From Adiantum capillus-veneris (Eukaryota; Streptophyta; Polypodiopsida; Polypodiales; Pteridaceae): a stretch of DNA of 64,000 nucleotides. Positions 32,560-44,339 of this stretch are shown piece by piece. The DNA lies in NCBI GenBank assembly GCA_014529385.2, contig CM043953.1:75585372-75649371 (forward strand), read 5' to 3'. A program made the position numbers and the translations under genes. How positions within the stretch are numbered: position 1 is the first letter of the stretch; each line of letters starts with the position of its first letter. The notes under the pieces are model-generated. The model made no database searches. It was not told the DNA's origin and worked only from the letters and a program-made list of their open reading frames with translations.

Positions 32560-33253
32560 TGATGATTCTCTCATTAAATGTTATGGTTGTACGTCGGGGC
32601 ACCGTTTTGTCATATTGTTTGACCCAGGTAGTATGCATGATGTGATCAGTTCCTCTCTTGTTGAGAGAGCCTGCCTCGAAGTTAGTCCGAGATCTCCTAT
32701 CGAGGTCGCTGGCTTTCGTCCCGGTATGGACGCTCTCATCACGGAGGAGTGCCTTGATGTGTTATTTGCAATTAAACAGACTGCCTTCACTAGAAAATTT
32801 GTTGTTTCTCCTCTCTTAGGATGTGAGATGATTTTGGGCATTCGATGGTTTCGTGATACTAACGCTCTCATTGATTTTGAGGCTAACACTTTAACTCTCA
32901 ATGCCAAAAGTGATTCTCCTACTGTCATTCATGAAGAGGACATTGCTCATTCTCCAGCTCTCATTGCTAATATGCAGGACAAGATTGAAAGGATTCAGGA
33001 GAAGGAGACTCTCTCAGTCTCTTCTTCTCCAAAGCATGATACACGGGATTTACAGGATTGTGTGAAGCATGATGATTTGAATGATGATGATAAGCATGCT
33101 GGTTTGAATGATATTGATAAGCATGATGATTTGGATGACAATGACAAGCATGATGATTTGCATGATCACGATGTGATTTCTCACAAGCACGATGAGTTGT
33201 ATGAAGAAGATGTGATTGTTCACCAGGATGATGTGTTAGTGGATGTTCTCTAG
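32560..33253 (+). pseudogene. E protease fragment, copy 1
   Basis: Parallel to 37144-37840 of the full copy. Keeps the protease active site (FDPGSMHD, about 32620) and PLLGCEMILGIRWFRD. Position 32840 still has CGA where copy 2 has TGA, so this copy preserves the older codon. The frame continues through the 27-bp repeat and ends at TAG (33251-33253) because of a short deletion relative to copy 2. It has no gag because of the CCCAT junction deletion. Confidence 0.85.
33065..33172 (+). repeat. 27-bp coding repeat, four units (copy 1)
   Basis: Four units of AAGCATGATGATTTG plus GATGAT-type tail encode KHDDLNDDD-like nonapeptides. The same array is at 37649-37756. Confidence 0.9.
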
Positions 33254-33847
33254 CGAAGCTAACCTCGTTGTAGATTCGATCAATCAGGAAGGATCGATCT
33301 TGACTTTCGAGTCGAGGTCCAAAGAACCCCCACAAGAAGATTCGATAGATCCCAAAGAATCCCCATAGGACGATTCGATCATTCAGGAAGAACCGATCTT
33401 GGCTCTCGAGCCTTGGTCCAAAGAACCCTTACAGGAAGTATTATGTGTTCGCATGATTGATACGCACGCATTGTTCGAGAGTGTTTCATTCGTGATCCTT
33501 TCCTGTATTTTAGTCAACATCGTTATGTGATCCTTTTTCCTAGGCATGACATATTGTATGTTGAGCACGTTTCTCTCATGGATGAGCACAAATGTATGCG
33601 GATTTTTCGTGAAAAGCTGAAAAGTATGTATGTCAAGAAAAGTCACATTCCATGTTTCTTCCTTGGCATGACACTGATTTGCCACAATTCATCGATTTTG
33701 ATCAAACAGAAAAGATTCGATCTCATTGTTTGCATGTGTTTGATGAACAGACATCAGAGTGGTCCGACGAAGAGTCCCTTCCAGGATTCCGGATGCTATT
33801 GGCGATCTTCCTCGACGCCATACAGTTCGGTACCAGTACCTCACTTT

Positions 33848-33860
33848 AAAAAGGAGGGGA
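33848..33860 (+). other. Polypurine tract before middle E LTR
   Basis: AAAAAGGAGGGGA directly precedes the LTR start TGTCACGTGA. The same tract precedes the last LTR at 38432-38444. Confidence 0.85.
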
Positions 33861-35313
33861 TGTCACGTGACACATCCAACCCTATGTGTCTGTGGACAAA
33901 AGCTACAACATGATCAGGGTTCAGTCAGTCCAGTCAAGTCTAGATTAGAAGTGATCTGACACTTTTGTGAGTCTATTCATAGACCGTGCATCCCCAGTTA
34001 CTTAGCATAGATGCATATCCTCTGGTTGCACATAGCATGATCATGAGTATTCCCTTCAAGATCCATCAGATTGAGTCAGGGGAATTTTCGAGTGTATTTA
34101 GCCTATTTTCCCTATTTTTGGTATTTTCACTTATTATTTTTAAGTGACTTTCCAACAAAAGTAGGTAGGGCAATTTTGCTAAGTTAATATATAAGCAAAC
34201 CCAAGTTAGCACTTTCTGCCAGAAGAGGCAGCAAGAGCTCCCTGCTCAACAGGCAACTTCTCAGTAGAACCGCAGAACCCCCCCCCCCAAACTTGGCGCT
34301 ACCTTCTCCATTGGCTAGCGTTTTTGGTTCCAGCAGTGACCCTCCAAGATCTGGCGTTTTCCGCATTGCCTGGATTGTCATCACCACCAGCACCCTATTT
34401 TCCCTATTTTTGGTATTTTCACTTATTATTTTTAAGTGACTTTCCAACAAAAGTAGGTAGGGCAATTTTGCTAAGTTAATATATAAGCAAACCCAAGTTA
34501 GCACTTTCTGCCAGAAGAGGCAGCAGGAGCTCCCCGCTCAACAGGCAACTTCTCAGCAGAACCGCAGAACCCCCCCCAACCTTGGCGCTACCTTCTCTAT
34601 TGGCTAGCGTTTTTGGTTCCAGCAGTGACCCTCCAAGATCTGGCGTTTTCAGCATTGCCTGGATCGTCATCACCACCAACACCCTAGCGTTCGCCGTTTG
34701 CAGATTCCTCCCATCACCAGCACTTCCAATTGCTAGCGTTTTACATTTCAGCCCATCAGCATTTTTGGACTCCATCAAACCTAGCGTTTTTGCTAAGGAC
34801 ACATGCCAGACCAGCGTTTTCAATTTCAGCCTTAGCGACAGCAGAGAGGCAGCGTTTTCAGCCTATGGGACAGCAGTAGAATCAGCCCCAATTGGATGCA
34901 GAAGAACCCCCATATTCAGCCCATAAAACGCAGCCAAAACAGTCATTTTCAGCCACCGAAACAGCCCCGTCAGTTCGAAGACCACATGTTTCAGCCATCA
35001 AGTCGTCGTCGTCATCACCGTCATCGTCATCGGCATAGTCCAAGTTGCATCAATCTATTGCACTACGCAGTACGAGAGTGGGGCCTTCGGAGGAGGGTTT
35101 TACAACGTCTCTGGTGTCGTATCTCTCTTCTCTCTCTATCTCTTAGTCTCATACACTTGCACGCACAATGTCCATTCACTTTGTTTGTGATCATAACACT
35201 TTCCACTAAGAACGGAAGGCTCTCCCTTCCATAAGAACTAAAAGGAACCTTGAGCACAGTTCGGAGCACTCATCTTGAGCAAAGCGCAAACAATCATTCC
35301 GTTGCACCTAACA
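33861..35313 (+). repeat. E LTR copy 2 (shared), with duplicated core promoter
   Basis: 1453 bp, TGTCACG...CTAACA. A 292-bp tandem duplication (34102-34393 and 34394-34685) includes the TATA box, present at 34188-34195 and 34480-34487 (TATATAAG). Copy 3 has a single unit, so this LTR is longer. Confidence 0.9.
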
Positions 35314-35314
35314 T

Positions 35315-35326
35315 TAGTATCAGAGC
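35315..35326 (+). other. Primer binding site of E
   Basis: TAGTATCAGAGC, one mismatch from TGGTATCAGAGC (initiator tRNA-Met), 1 base after the LTR. Confidence 0.85.
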
Positions 35327-35769
35327 TTTGGCAGTGTTCTGTATCACTCAAGGAAAGAATCACAAGAACCACAAGATTTTTTTTTTGCTTGTTGAGGTCG
35401 CATGAACCCAAGCTCGCTTGGGCGTGTCGATTCCTAATCGTGTTTTGTTGAAGAGTGACAGGAATCCCAAGAAAGAAGGGCTTATCCAACCTCCCCTTGT
35501 GTCTCTTTTCACTCATTGAGAGCGGACCGTGCACTTAGCGGCCGGCCAATCGACGTGAGGGGGGGGAAAGCAAGCTTGGTGTGAGCACAAGGCCGCCAAG
35601 GGGTGCGCCCGTAGAAAAGAGTAGAACTCGAGTGAAGAGAAGATTCTTCTCCAACGCGATTTGCAAGCGAAAGAAAACCTCAAGAACTTCAAGATCCTCA
35701 AGAACCCAAGAACCAAGACCCTCAAGAACCCAAGTACCTCGTGAACTTAAGAACCAAAGATCGTAGTGC

Positions 35770-37840
35770 ATGGTCGTCACCCGAAGCGGAATGGATACTT
35801 CGCATACAGGTGATGAGCATGAGAGAGGTGACGAAGATTTCTCCCCACCAGGAGATTTTTCCAACCCTCCCCCTTCGCCATCTACACCACGAGTTGTTCT
35901 AACTCCTATGGAGATGATGGTCAAGTCAATGATGGACATGATGCTGGCACAACAAGAAGCGACTCGCGTCACTTTAGAAGCGAATCGCGTTGCGTTGGCA
36001 CAACAAGAAACCAATCGCGTTGCTTTCGAGCGTGAGCGCGATGAACGAAATGAACGAAAAGCAGAAAGGGAGGCCGAGCGTGAAGCTCAAAGGGAGCTAC
36101 GCACTCAAGAATTTATTTCCCAAGTGCTAGCCTCGAAGACCGAACCACCCAAAGATCGTGGGAGTTTATCAAGTGGCGCAAGCCACGACGCGGATTCCAA
36201 CCATCCAGTCACAGAGAAGTTGACTTTCAGTAAGTATGACGGTAAGATGGATGCTACGGTTATTCATTCTTGGTTGCATCAATTTAATGCTTATTTTGCG
36301 ACAACTAAGAAGACAGGAAATAGCAAAGTTTACGGTAGCTATGTACCTTGCCGGTGATGCCATCAATTGGTACCACGCATGGCAAGAGGCACAGCTAGCC
36401 GTGCACCTAGAGGCAACCGACGGATTCACGTCCCTTTCCTTCGATTGGGCTGAATTCCAAGACAAGCTCAAGGCGCGGTTTATGCCACCTTAGTACCTCG
36501 CACGATTGAAGGACGATTGGCGCTCTCTTAAGCAAATTGGTATGTCGGTTATGTCTTTTTCTAATCGTGTTTTACAGCTAGGTACTCAATTACCAAAATC
36601 GGATGATGAGCGCAAAGAGGCTTCTCTCTTTGGATTGGACAAGTATATCAAGTACGATGTCGAGGTACTTGATCCAATCGATCTCAACAAGGCGATAGCG
36701 ATTGCTCTCGCACAGGAAATGAAGCACAACAAGGGAAAGCCTAAGGAGAACAAGACTTCCACAAGTACCTCGCAGACTTCTCAGAACCCGCAGAATGGTA
36801 AGAACGGTAAGAATGATAACTCTTCTAACCAATCTTCCAACACTCTCTCATCAAAGAATTCTTCCAATGAATCTAAGGGTAAGGCTAACACAATTGCTAA
36901 ACCTAAGCTTACTCCAGATGAAAAGGTAGCACAAGGAATTGTAGGAGGATACATCACGTCGGAAGAACAAAGCACGTATTCTAAAGAAGGTCGTTGTTTT
37001 CATTGTCACAATAAGGGTCACATAAAAAGAACATGTCCTAAGCTTGAATTGATTGAATCTAAAGAACCCACAGCACCCACTTCCTCTGTCAATGCAATGA
37101 ATGATAACACGAGTGTGCCCCAAGTTTCTCAGGACCCTCCCATTGATGATTCTCTCATTAAATGTTATGGTCATACGTCGGGGCACCGTTTTGTCATATT
37201 GTTTGACCCAGGTAGTATGCATGATGTGATCAGTTCCTCTCTTGTTGAGAGAGCCTGCCTCGAAGTTAGTCCGAGATCTCCTATCGAGGTCTCTGGCTTT
37301 CGTCCCGGTATGGACGCTCTCATCACGAAGGAGTGCCTTGATCTGTTATTTGCAATTAAACAGACTGCCTTCACTAGAAGATTTGTTGTTTCTCCTCTCT
37401 TAGGATGTGATATGATTTTGGGCATTTGATGGTTTCGTGATACTAACGCTCTCATTGATTTTGAGGCTAACACTTTAACTCTCAATGCCAAAAGTGATTC
37501 TCCTGCTGTCATTCATGAAGAGGACATTGCTCATTCTCCAGCTCTCATTGCTAATATGCAGGACAAGATTGAAAGGATTCAGGAGAAGGAGACTCTCTCA
37601 GTCTCTTCTTCTCCAAAGCATGATACACAGGATTTACAGGATTGTGTGAAGCATGATGATTTAAATGATGATGATAAGCATGCTGGTTTGAATGATATTG
37701 ATAAGCATGATGATTTGGATGACAATGACAAGCATGATGATTTGCATGATCACGATGTGATTTCTCACAAGCATGATGAGTTGTATGAAGAAGATGTGAT
37801 TGTTCACCAGGATGATGTGTTAGTGGATGCTTTTTCTAGC
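35770..37840 (+). pseudogene. E Gag-protease, copy 2
   Basis: Begins MVVTRSGMDTSH. It contains a charged coiled-coil-like stretch (ERERDERNERKAEREAEREA, about residues 93-115), a Gag domain (about 36200-36720; LTFSKYDGKMDATVIHSWLH, then AINWYHAW in the next frame), a CCHC knuckle (CFHCHNKGHIKRTC, about 36996) and an aspartic protease (FDPGSMHD, about 37204). Lesions: a frameshift near 36320, a TAG at 36491-36493 and a TGA at 37427-37429. The last is CGA in copy 1. After protease come Asp/His-rich repeats. There is no RT. Family is Ty3-like by the protease and Gag. Confidence 0.88.
37649..37756 (+). repeat. 27-bp coding repeat, four units (copy 2)
   Basis: Same array as 33065-33172; encodes Asp/His-rich KHDDL repeats between protease and the 3' end. 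Confidence 0.9.
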
Positions 37841-38431
37841 GAAGCTAACCTCGTTGTAGATTCGATCAATCAGGAAGGATCGATCTTGACTTTCGAGTCG
37901 AGGTCCAAAGAACCCCCACAAGAAGATTCGATAGATCCCAAAGAATCCCCATAGGACGATTCGATCATTCAGGAAGAACCGATCTTGGCTCTCGAGCCTT
38001 GGTCCAAAGAACCCTTACATGAAGTATTATGTGTTCGCATGATTGATACGCACGCATTGTTCGAGAGTGTTTCATTCGTGATCCTTTCCTGTATTTTAGT
38101 CAACATCGTTATGTGATCCTTTTTCCTAGGCATGACATATTGTATGTTGAGCACGTTTCTCTCATGGATGAGCACGAATGTATGCGGATTTTTCGTGAAA
38201 AGCTGAAAAGTATGTATGTCAGGAAGTCACATTCCATGTTTCTTCCTTGGCATGACACTGATTTGCCACAATTCATCGATTTTGATCAAACAGAAAAGAT
38301 TCGATCTCATTGTTTGCATGTGTTTGATGAACAGACATCAGAGTGGTCCGACGAAGAGTCCCTTCCAGGATTCCGGATGCTATTGGTGATCTTCCTCGAC
38401 GCCATACAGTTCGGTACCAGTACCTCACTTT
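37841..38431 (+). pseudogene. E internal 3' region, no pol domains
   Basis: Frames such as 38113-38433 (HDILYVEHVSLMDEHEC) are conserved between both E copies (also 33527-33849), but match no RT, RNase H or integrase motif. A TAG at about 37952 is shared by both copies. It may be a remnant of an ancestral linker. Confidence 0.6.
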
Positions 38432-38444
38432 AAAAAGGAGGGGA

Positions 38445-39642
38445 TGTCATGTGACACATCCAACCCTATGTGTCTGTGGACAAAAGCTACAGCATGATCA
38501 GGGTTCAGTCAGTCGAGTCAAGTCTAGATTAGAAGTGATCTGACACTTTTGTGAGTCTATTCATAGACCGTGCATCCCCAGTTACTTAGCATAGATGCAT
38601 ATCCTCTAGTTGCACACAGCATGATCATGAGTATTCCCTTCAAGATCCATCAGATTCAGTCAGGGGAATTTTCGAGTGTATTTAGCCTATTTTCCCTATT
38701 TTTGGTATTTTCACTTATTATTTTTAAGTGACTTTCCAACAAAAGTAGGTAGGGCAATTTTGCTAAGTTAATATACAAGCAAACCCAAGTTAGCACTTTC
38801 TGCCAGAAGAGGCAGCAGGAGCTCCCCGCTCAACAGGCAACTTCTCAGCAGAACCGCAGAACCCCCCTCAACCTTGGCGCTACCTTCTCCATTGGCTAGC
38901 GTTTTTGGTTCCAGCAGTGACCCTCCAAGATCTGGCGTTTTCCGCATTGCCTGGATCTTCATCACCACCAGCACGCTAGCGTTTGCAGATTCCTCCCATC
39001 ACCAGCACCTCCAAGTGCTAGCGTTTTACATTTCAGCCCATCAGCGTTTTTGGACTCCATCAAACCTAGCGTTTTTGCTAAGGACACATGCCAGACCAGC
39101 GTTTTCAATTTCAGCCTTAGCGACAGCAGAGAGGCAGCGTTTTCAGCCTATGGGACAGTAGTAGAATCAGCCCCAATTGGATGCAGAAGAACCCCCATAT
39201 TCAGCCCATAAAACGCAGCCAAAACAGTCATTTCAGCCACCGAAACAGCCCCGAAAATCAGCAGTTAGAAGACCACAGGTTTCAGCCATCAAGTCGTCGA
39301 CGTCATCACCGTCGTCCTCATCGGCATAGTCCAAGTTGCATCAGTTCATTGCATATGCATTGTACCACTTTGTGCAATCAAAAGTAGATCACTCTCGTCG
39401 ACGAGAGTGGGGCCTTCGGAGGAGGGTTTTACAACGTCTCTGGTGTCGTATCTCTCTTCTCTCTCTATCTCTCAGTCTCATACACTTGCACGCACAGTGT
39501 CCATTCACTTTGTTTGTGATCATAGCACTTTCCACTAAGAACGGAAGGCTCTCCCTTCCATAATAACTAAAAGGAGCCTTGAGCACAGTTCGGAGCACTC
39601 ATCTTGAGCAAAGCGCAAACAATCATTCCGCTGCACCTAACA
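38445..39642 (+). repeat. E LTR copy 3
   Basis: 1198 bp, TGTCATGTGACAC...CACCTAACA, followed by the target duplication CCAAG. The TATA region reads TATACAAG (mutated). Confidence 0.92.
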
Positions 39643-39647
39643 CCAAG

Positions 39648-40689
39648 CCATGGTTTCCAATAAATATTTTCAGCCGTGCTTTATAGCTTGTGAATTGGAC
39701 TTGTACATCATGAGTTATGTGCGTCCAAAGTGCGCGGTCTCGACTTAGAAAGTGATTGCAGATGCATGCGACAAAGGCAACTAGGCCAACTTGATGATTT
39801 GAATTAGAAATGCTTAGATTTGAAATTTCTAGAAGTAGCCGAGGTGATGGGCTCCAGCCGTACTTTATGGTGTCATTTGGTGACCGGAGCAGCAAGTTAT
39901 GCTTCAGGAAAGTTGTCTGGGAAGTTCTCTCACTTGGAGGAGGAGCTGGAAATTAACTTGGGCATGAGGAGTTGGGAGGATTGTGGAGGAAGTTGCCATG
40001 TGGCATGGGATTCATCCCACATGGGAAGGGGTAAGGAGAGGATGGGGGGTATATAGGGCAAGTTAGGAGCTGCCTTTGTGGTGGAAGGAGCTTGGGGGAG
40101 AGAGCTCGTGGACTCAAAAGGAGATGGAGGTGCCTTTTTCCAGCTTTTCACACTGCCTGCCCAAGCACTTCCTCCCCTTTTTGGTCTTTTGGACAAGTGC
40201 CCACCCCTTCCCTTGAGCACAAAGGCACCGACTTGGCTCTATCTAGGCTTTACCAAAAAAGGCTCAAAATGAACCAATGAAATGAAAACCTCAAAGGCCA
40301 TGTCGGCTGAGGAGAGAGAGAAGAAAGATTTGAGTAAAGAGGATAAGAGGAGCCCCATTTTAATAGCTGCAACACCTGCATACTTTCCATAGAGCTCATT
40401 TTTGAGCAAGAGAGAGTACCTTCCAACTTCGGATGGCCATATCTCTCTCATTTTTCCTCTGTTTTTAGTCTATGGATACTCTACCGATATCTACTCGAGA
40501 CGAGCTATGTCATGATGTCCTTGGTTTCTTCTTAATTCCAAGTGTGCTTCATGCTAGAAGGGTTCTTCATAAATCTTTACAGGTGCTTATCATAGGTGGT
40601 TTCGGTGGTGCAATAGTTCTTCCTTCAGACGGTGTGACTTGTGCAAGGCTATAGAGGCACTCGTTTTCCTTGTCGTTTGCACGCTAACA
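39648..40689 (+). repeat. D 5' LTR, right part
   Basis: Continues 31772-31963 after the E insertion, matching 47430-47575 and 60746-61617. TATA box TATATAGG at 40050-40057. Ends CACGCTAACA. Confidence 0.9.
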
Positions 40690-40695
40690 TCATTT

Positions 40696-40713
40696 TGGTG
40701 CCCTCACTGAGGA
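40696..40713 (+). other. Primer binding site of D (not initiator Met)
   Basis: TGGTGCCCTCACTGAGGA, 6 bases after the LTR. It resembles the TGGCGCC-type sites of Tat/Athila elements rather than TGGTATCAGAGC. Confidence 0.55.
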
Positions 40714-41002
40714 GCAAGTGCTCCCATGCTCCAATTTTTGTGAAATATGTCTATTCTGCAAGCATAGAATGTAAAGGGGATGTGGGTCCTTATGGACAAC
40801 CGCCTATGTATGTGCAAATTGTGGACAACACTTGAGGCGGTCGTGTAATTGGATTGCAGTCTTTGGAGGGTCGTGAGGTTTTATGAAGCCAAGCACTGGG
40901 GCGCCGGGTTACCCAGTGTGAGGTGAATTCTGTACTGGAGCGATCCATCGACATGCCTTGAACTTTCGATGTCACATGTAAGTGTTTTTGTGGCAATCAA
41001 AC

Positions 41003-41645
41003 ATGGTGGACGAGTTTCCACTGTTTCATGGATTGCCTAATGAGAATGCACGGACTTTTATTGAGAAATTGGAAGTCAATTGCTTATTGCGAAATATACT
41101 AGATCAAGCTATATTGTTGCGGTTGCTGCAACACAGTTACATACGAGGCAAAAGTTTGGTTACAACATTATGAAGAGCTGGTGCAGACACAAACTCCAGG
41201 TGTGGTTTTGGACTACAATCGTGTGAAGTAGGCTTTTCTGGCACAATACAGGAGCATCGATGTACTTGATGAAGTTTGGTATGAAATTTTGGGGTACACC
41301 CAGAAGGTTAATCAAAGTGTTGATGATTTTGTCATGCAGTTCACCCGTTTATGGGATAAATGGGCCCGAGCTTTGGGAAATGAAATCCCTCCAGCCATGT
41401 TAAAGAAGGTCCGTTTTGTGGCAAACTTAAAGGGAAGTCTGAAGGTCAAAGCTGAGTTGAAAAGGCTTGCTACCTTCAAGGAAGTAGTCACTATCGCCAG
41501 GGAGAAAGAATGGAAGGCTCAAAGACTCAATGAGTATTGGAAAGCGGTCCATGTGCAAGGTAATGGTGGTCAAAATGAGGGAAATCAGGCAGAGGCTGGA
41601 GCCCAACCTGCTCAAAGGGTTGCGAACACTGAACAATTACAGTGA
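41003..41645 (+). pseudogene. D Gag, capsid part
   Basis: Starts MVDEFPLFHGLPNENARTFI, typical of plant Ty3 Gag, and continues in another frame with QSVDDFVMQFTRLWDKWARA and a Lys-rich stretch. A frameshift near 41170 and a stop at 41643 interrupt it. Role: capsid assembly of the virus-like particle. Confidence 0.75.
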
Positions 41646-41765
41646 AATATGCAAGACATAATGACCATGATGCAAGAATTGTGGCTCAGTGTTCTTGGAG
41701 GTGGTTGTGGTCGTCGTCGTGGTAGAGGAATGGTCCAGCCGTGCGAAGCTTAGCCTAATGCTAAT

Positions 41766-42944
41766 GTGGGTTGTGGACAAGGTGTCTTTGAGCCGCAAAG
41801 GGGGTTCATCCCTACCTGTTATAATTGTGGTGAACTCGGTCATATCAGCACTTATTATCCAAAGCCAACAAGGATGGGAGGTGATATCTTTCCACTTCCT
41901 CAACAGATTCCTAACAGGGCTAATGATTATGCATTGGATATACGGGGAGATCAAGGTACTGAACAGGAAAATCAGGCCTCAACCTCTGGTGGTCATGTGA
42001 GTATTGTGCGGGTTGAAAAGAAAGAAGCAGATATAATGCCCGTAGGCAAAAGAGAGAGGGAAGGCTATGCTGCTCTAGGTCCCAGTAAGAAGAAAGGGAA
42101 AGAGAAAGAGGGTGAAGATGCGAAAGTTAAGAGGAAGAGAAGACCTCGTAGACGGTTTGAAGTAGCAGATTTACCTTTGGGAGAAAGACAAACAACTTAC
42201 AATTTAAAGGAAGACTTGATTGGGAGGAAAGTAGATTGTACTTTTGGACAGTTGATGAATATGGTGCCCAAACTTAAGAGGCAGTGGAAGTTATTAGTGA
42301 ATCTAGAGAAAGAGCCGAAGCATGGACAAGTCAGAGTGTTGACTATGGGAGAGTTACCCGACATTTGTCCTGTGGTGAACGCTTGGCACAAAGGTGTGGG
42401 CATGGGAGAGGCTTACATTGATGGAGGTGCTCAAGTTTGTGTGATCACACAGTCATGTGTCGAGAGACTGGGTCTCATTACATGTGGAAGCTATGGGTTT
42501 AGGTTTCGACTAGCAAATCATGCCAAAGTGAAGCGTTTGGGGCTGATTAAGAATTTGGAAGTTGAAGTCTTTAACGTGAAGATTATAGTAAACTTTCATG
42601 TTATGCCAGCTGGCCTGGGAGCTTTTCCTCTCATTTTGGGACGACCTTGGTTGAGAGCTATTGGTGCTGTGCAAGATTGGGACAAGGGCACAATTTGTGT
42701 GTATGGCAAGAAGGGTGAAAAGAGGGTGTTTGATACAATTACCAAGCATTTGATGCTAGAAGATGTGAGTGAAAATGATGAATCCGAAGTTACCAGTGAA
42801 GACAATTTTGGAGATTCGGAAAGTAGCACTGCTTCCAATTCTAGTGATGAGGGTGAAGTGTCATTCTTGTTGTTGGACGAGGAGAAGAGAGAAATTGGTG
42901 AAGTATTGCAAGTGTCAGGGAATATAAATGCTCGAGTTGTTTAG
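41766..42944 (+). pseudogene. D Gag nucleocapsid and protease
   Basis: Zinc knuckle near residue 18 reads CYNCGELGHISTYY, with the last Cys replaced by Tyr. A Lys/Arg/Glu-rich linker follows. The protease domain has AYIDGGAQVCVIT (active-site DGG in place of DSG/DTG) and ILGRPWLRAIGAV. An acidic Ser-rich tail ends at TAG 42942-42944; coding then continues in another frame (LEELMQPKQELP) up to the spacer at 43061. The replaced knuckle Cys suggests decay. Confidence 0.8.
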
Positions 42945-43060
42945 AGCAACTTGAAGAGTTGATGCAACCTAAACAAGAATTGCCAGTGAAGAAGGAGTTG
43001 ATTCAAAATATGTTCAGTACTGATTTGACACACAGAGAAAGAAGGGAGTACTTAACAATG

Positions 43061-43523
43061 TTGGACAAGCAGTGAAGTTGAGATCACATATTGTCAAGTT
43101 TGGTTCTTTGCTCTTCGTAGGTTTGTAGTAGTATTCATTTTTCGATTTCATATTTAGCTTACCGGAGGACTTAAGAATGTGTTCCGTTATAGGTTGTTGT
43201 GTGAAGTTTGATTTCGAGGATTAAGTTTTTAAGATGTCTTATCCTTTTTTTTTTTTTTTTGGCTTAAAGTTGAGTACTTGTTTTAAGCCAAGTAAGTTGC
43301 GTCAACTTATTTTACACATACCTTTTTTGAAAACATTTTTAAGTTAATAATGTTTTGTTTTATCTAGTTTTGTTTCGAAGCAATCAAAGTGATTTAGTTA
43401 GTTAGTTTGTTTGTTTTTGTTTTTCTTTTCTTTTCTTGTGTCCCTTGCTTTTATAGTTTTATGAGTGCTTTATTCCCTCTTATAATTCGTGAGTTCAGAC
43501 TATTTTGAACTTATGAAGGTATA
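43061..43523 (+). repeat. Pol-splitting spacer, copy 1
   Basis: Non-coding, T-rich. It matches 45452-45903 across its length. It sits between protease and RT, flanked by TACTTAACRATGTTGGACA at about 43049 and 43521, so coding (YLTMLD) is repeated on both sides. Confidence 0.85.
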
Positions 43524-44338
43524 CTTAACGATGTTGGACACGTTTCCAAATCTTTTCATCACTTCATATCAAGAAATAAGGGGTTTTGTTGGAGATCTTG
43601 TGAAGATCGAATTAGTTGAAGGGGCAAAGTCAATAAGATAGAAATTAAGAAGGATGGGTAAGGAGCAAATGAATGCTTTAAAGGAAGAAGTGGATAAACT
43701 TTTGGATGCGGGGTTTATTTTGCCAGTTGATAATGCTGAATGGGTGAGCCTTGTAGTGGTCATTGGAGAGTTTGCGTTGATTATAAGCCATTAAATACAG
43801 TGACCAAGAAAGATCCTTATCCTTTACTTTTCATTGATCAACTTTTAGATGCAGTGGCTTACTTTGAAAGATACAGTGTCTGTGATGGTTATTCATGATA
43901 TTTTCAGGTTATCCTTGCTCCTGAAGACCGGAAAAAAACTACTTTTATCACTCCATGGGGTTGTTTTTGCTTTTGTTGCCTTCCTTTTGGGTTAACAAAT
44001 AGGCCTGGAGCTTTTGAAAGAAAAGTGGATTGGGTCCTTACCTCGTTTCTTGGGAAGTTTGTCAAAGAATTCATAGATGATTTCTGTGTATACAGCTCAA
44101 GGAAAGAGCACGTTCAGAAGCTTGAAATGACTTTTGCAAGGTATGATGAATGTGGGGGTCAGTTGAACCTTAAGAAGTGTCATTTGGCGCAGCCAAGGGT
44201 GAAGCTTCTTGGACATGTGATTTCAGGAAATGGGATAGAAGCAGATCTAGAGAAAGTGGAAGCTTTGTTATTGTTGTCATCTCCAAAGAATATAAGACAT
44301 TTGGTCACTTTCATACAGAAGGTTAAATATCTGTTTTG
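43521..44338 (+). pseudogene. D reverse transcriptase
   Basis: Pieces in order: YLTMLDTFPNLF, KEEVDKLLDAGFILPVDNAE, KKDPYPLLFIDQLLD, a TGA near 43896, CLPFGLTNRPGAFER, catalytic FIDDFCVYS (about 44068), then the thumb (LNLKKCHLAQPRVKLLGHVI). The segment with the conserved VCVDYR motif has a frameshift (near 43765). It ends at TGA 44336-44338. RT copies element RNA into DNA; this copy is dead. Confidence 0.85.
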
Positions 44339-44339
44339 A

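Larger units (their letters stand above)
31964..39642 (+). mobile_element. Tandem non-autonomous LTR element 'E' (LTR-int-LTR-int-LTR)
   Basis: Three LTRs (31964-32559 partial, 33861-35313, 38445-39642) alternate with two internal regions (32560-33860 truncated, 35314-38444 full). The whole unit is flanked by CCAAG at 31959-31963 and 39643-39647, a 5-bp target duplication, so it behaves as one insertion. The uninterrupted partner site is D's other LTR near 47418-47430. Internal DNA codes only gag and protease; RT, RNase H and integrase are absent, so it needs enzymes from another element. Confidence 0.9.

Noticed and set aside
33065-33172. Short regular repeats as a CRISPR array
   Set aside because: The units are adjacent with no unique spacers, keep a reading frame, and the genome is eukaryotic.
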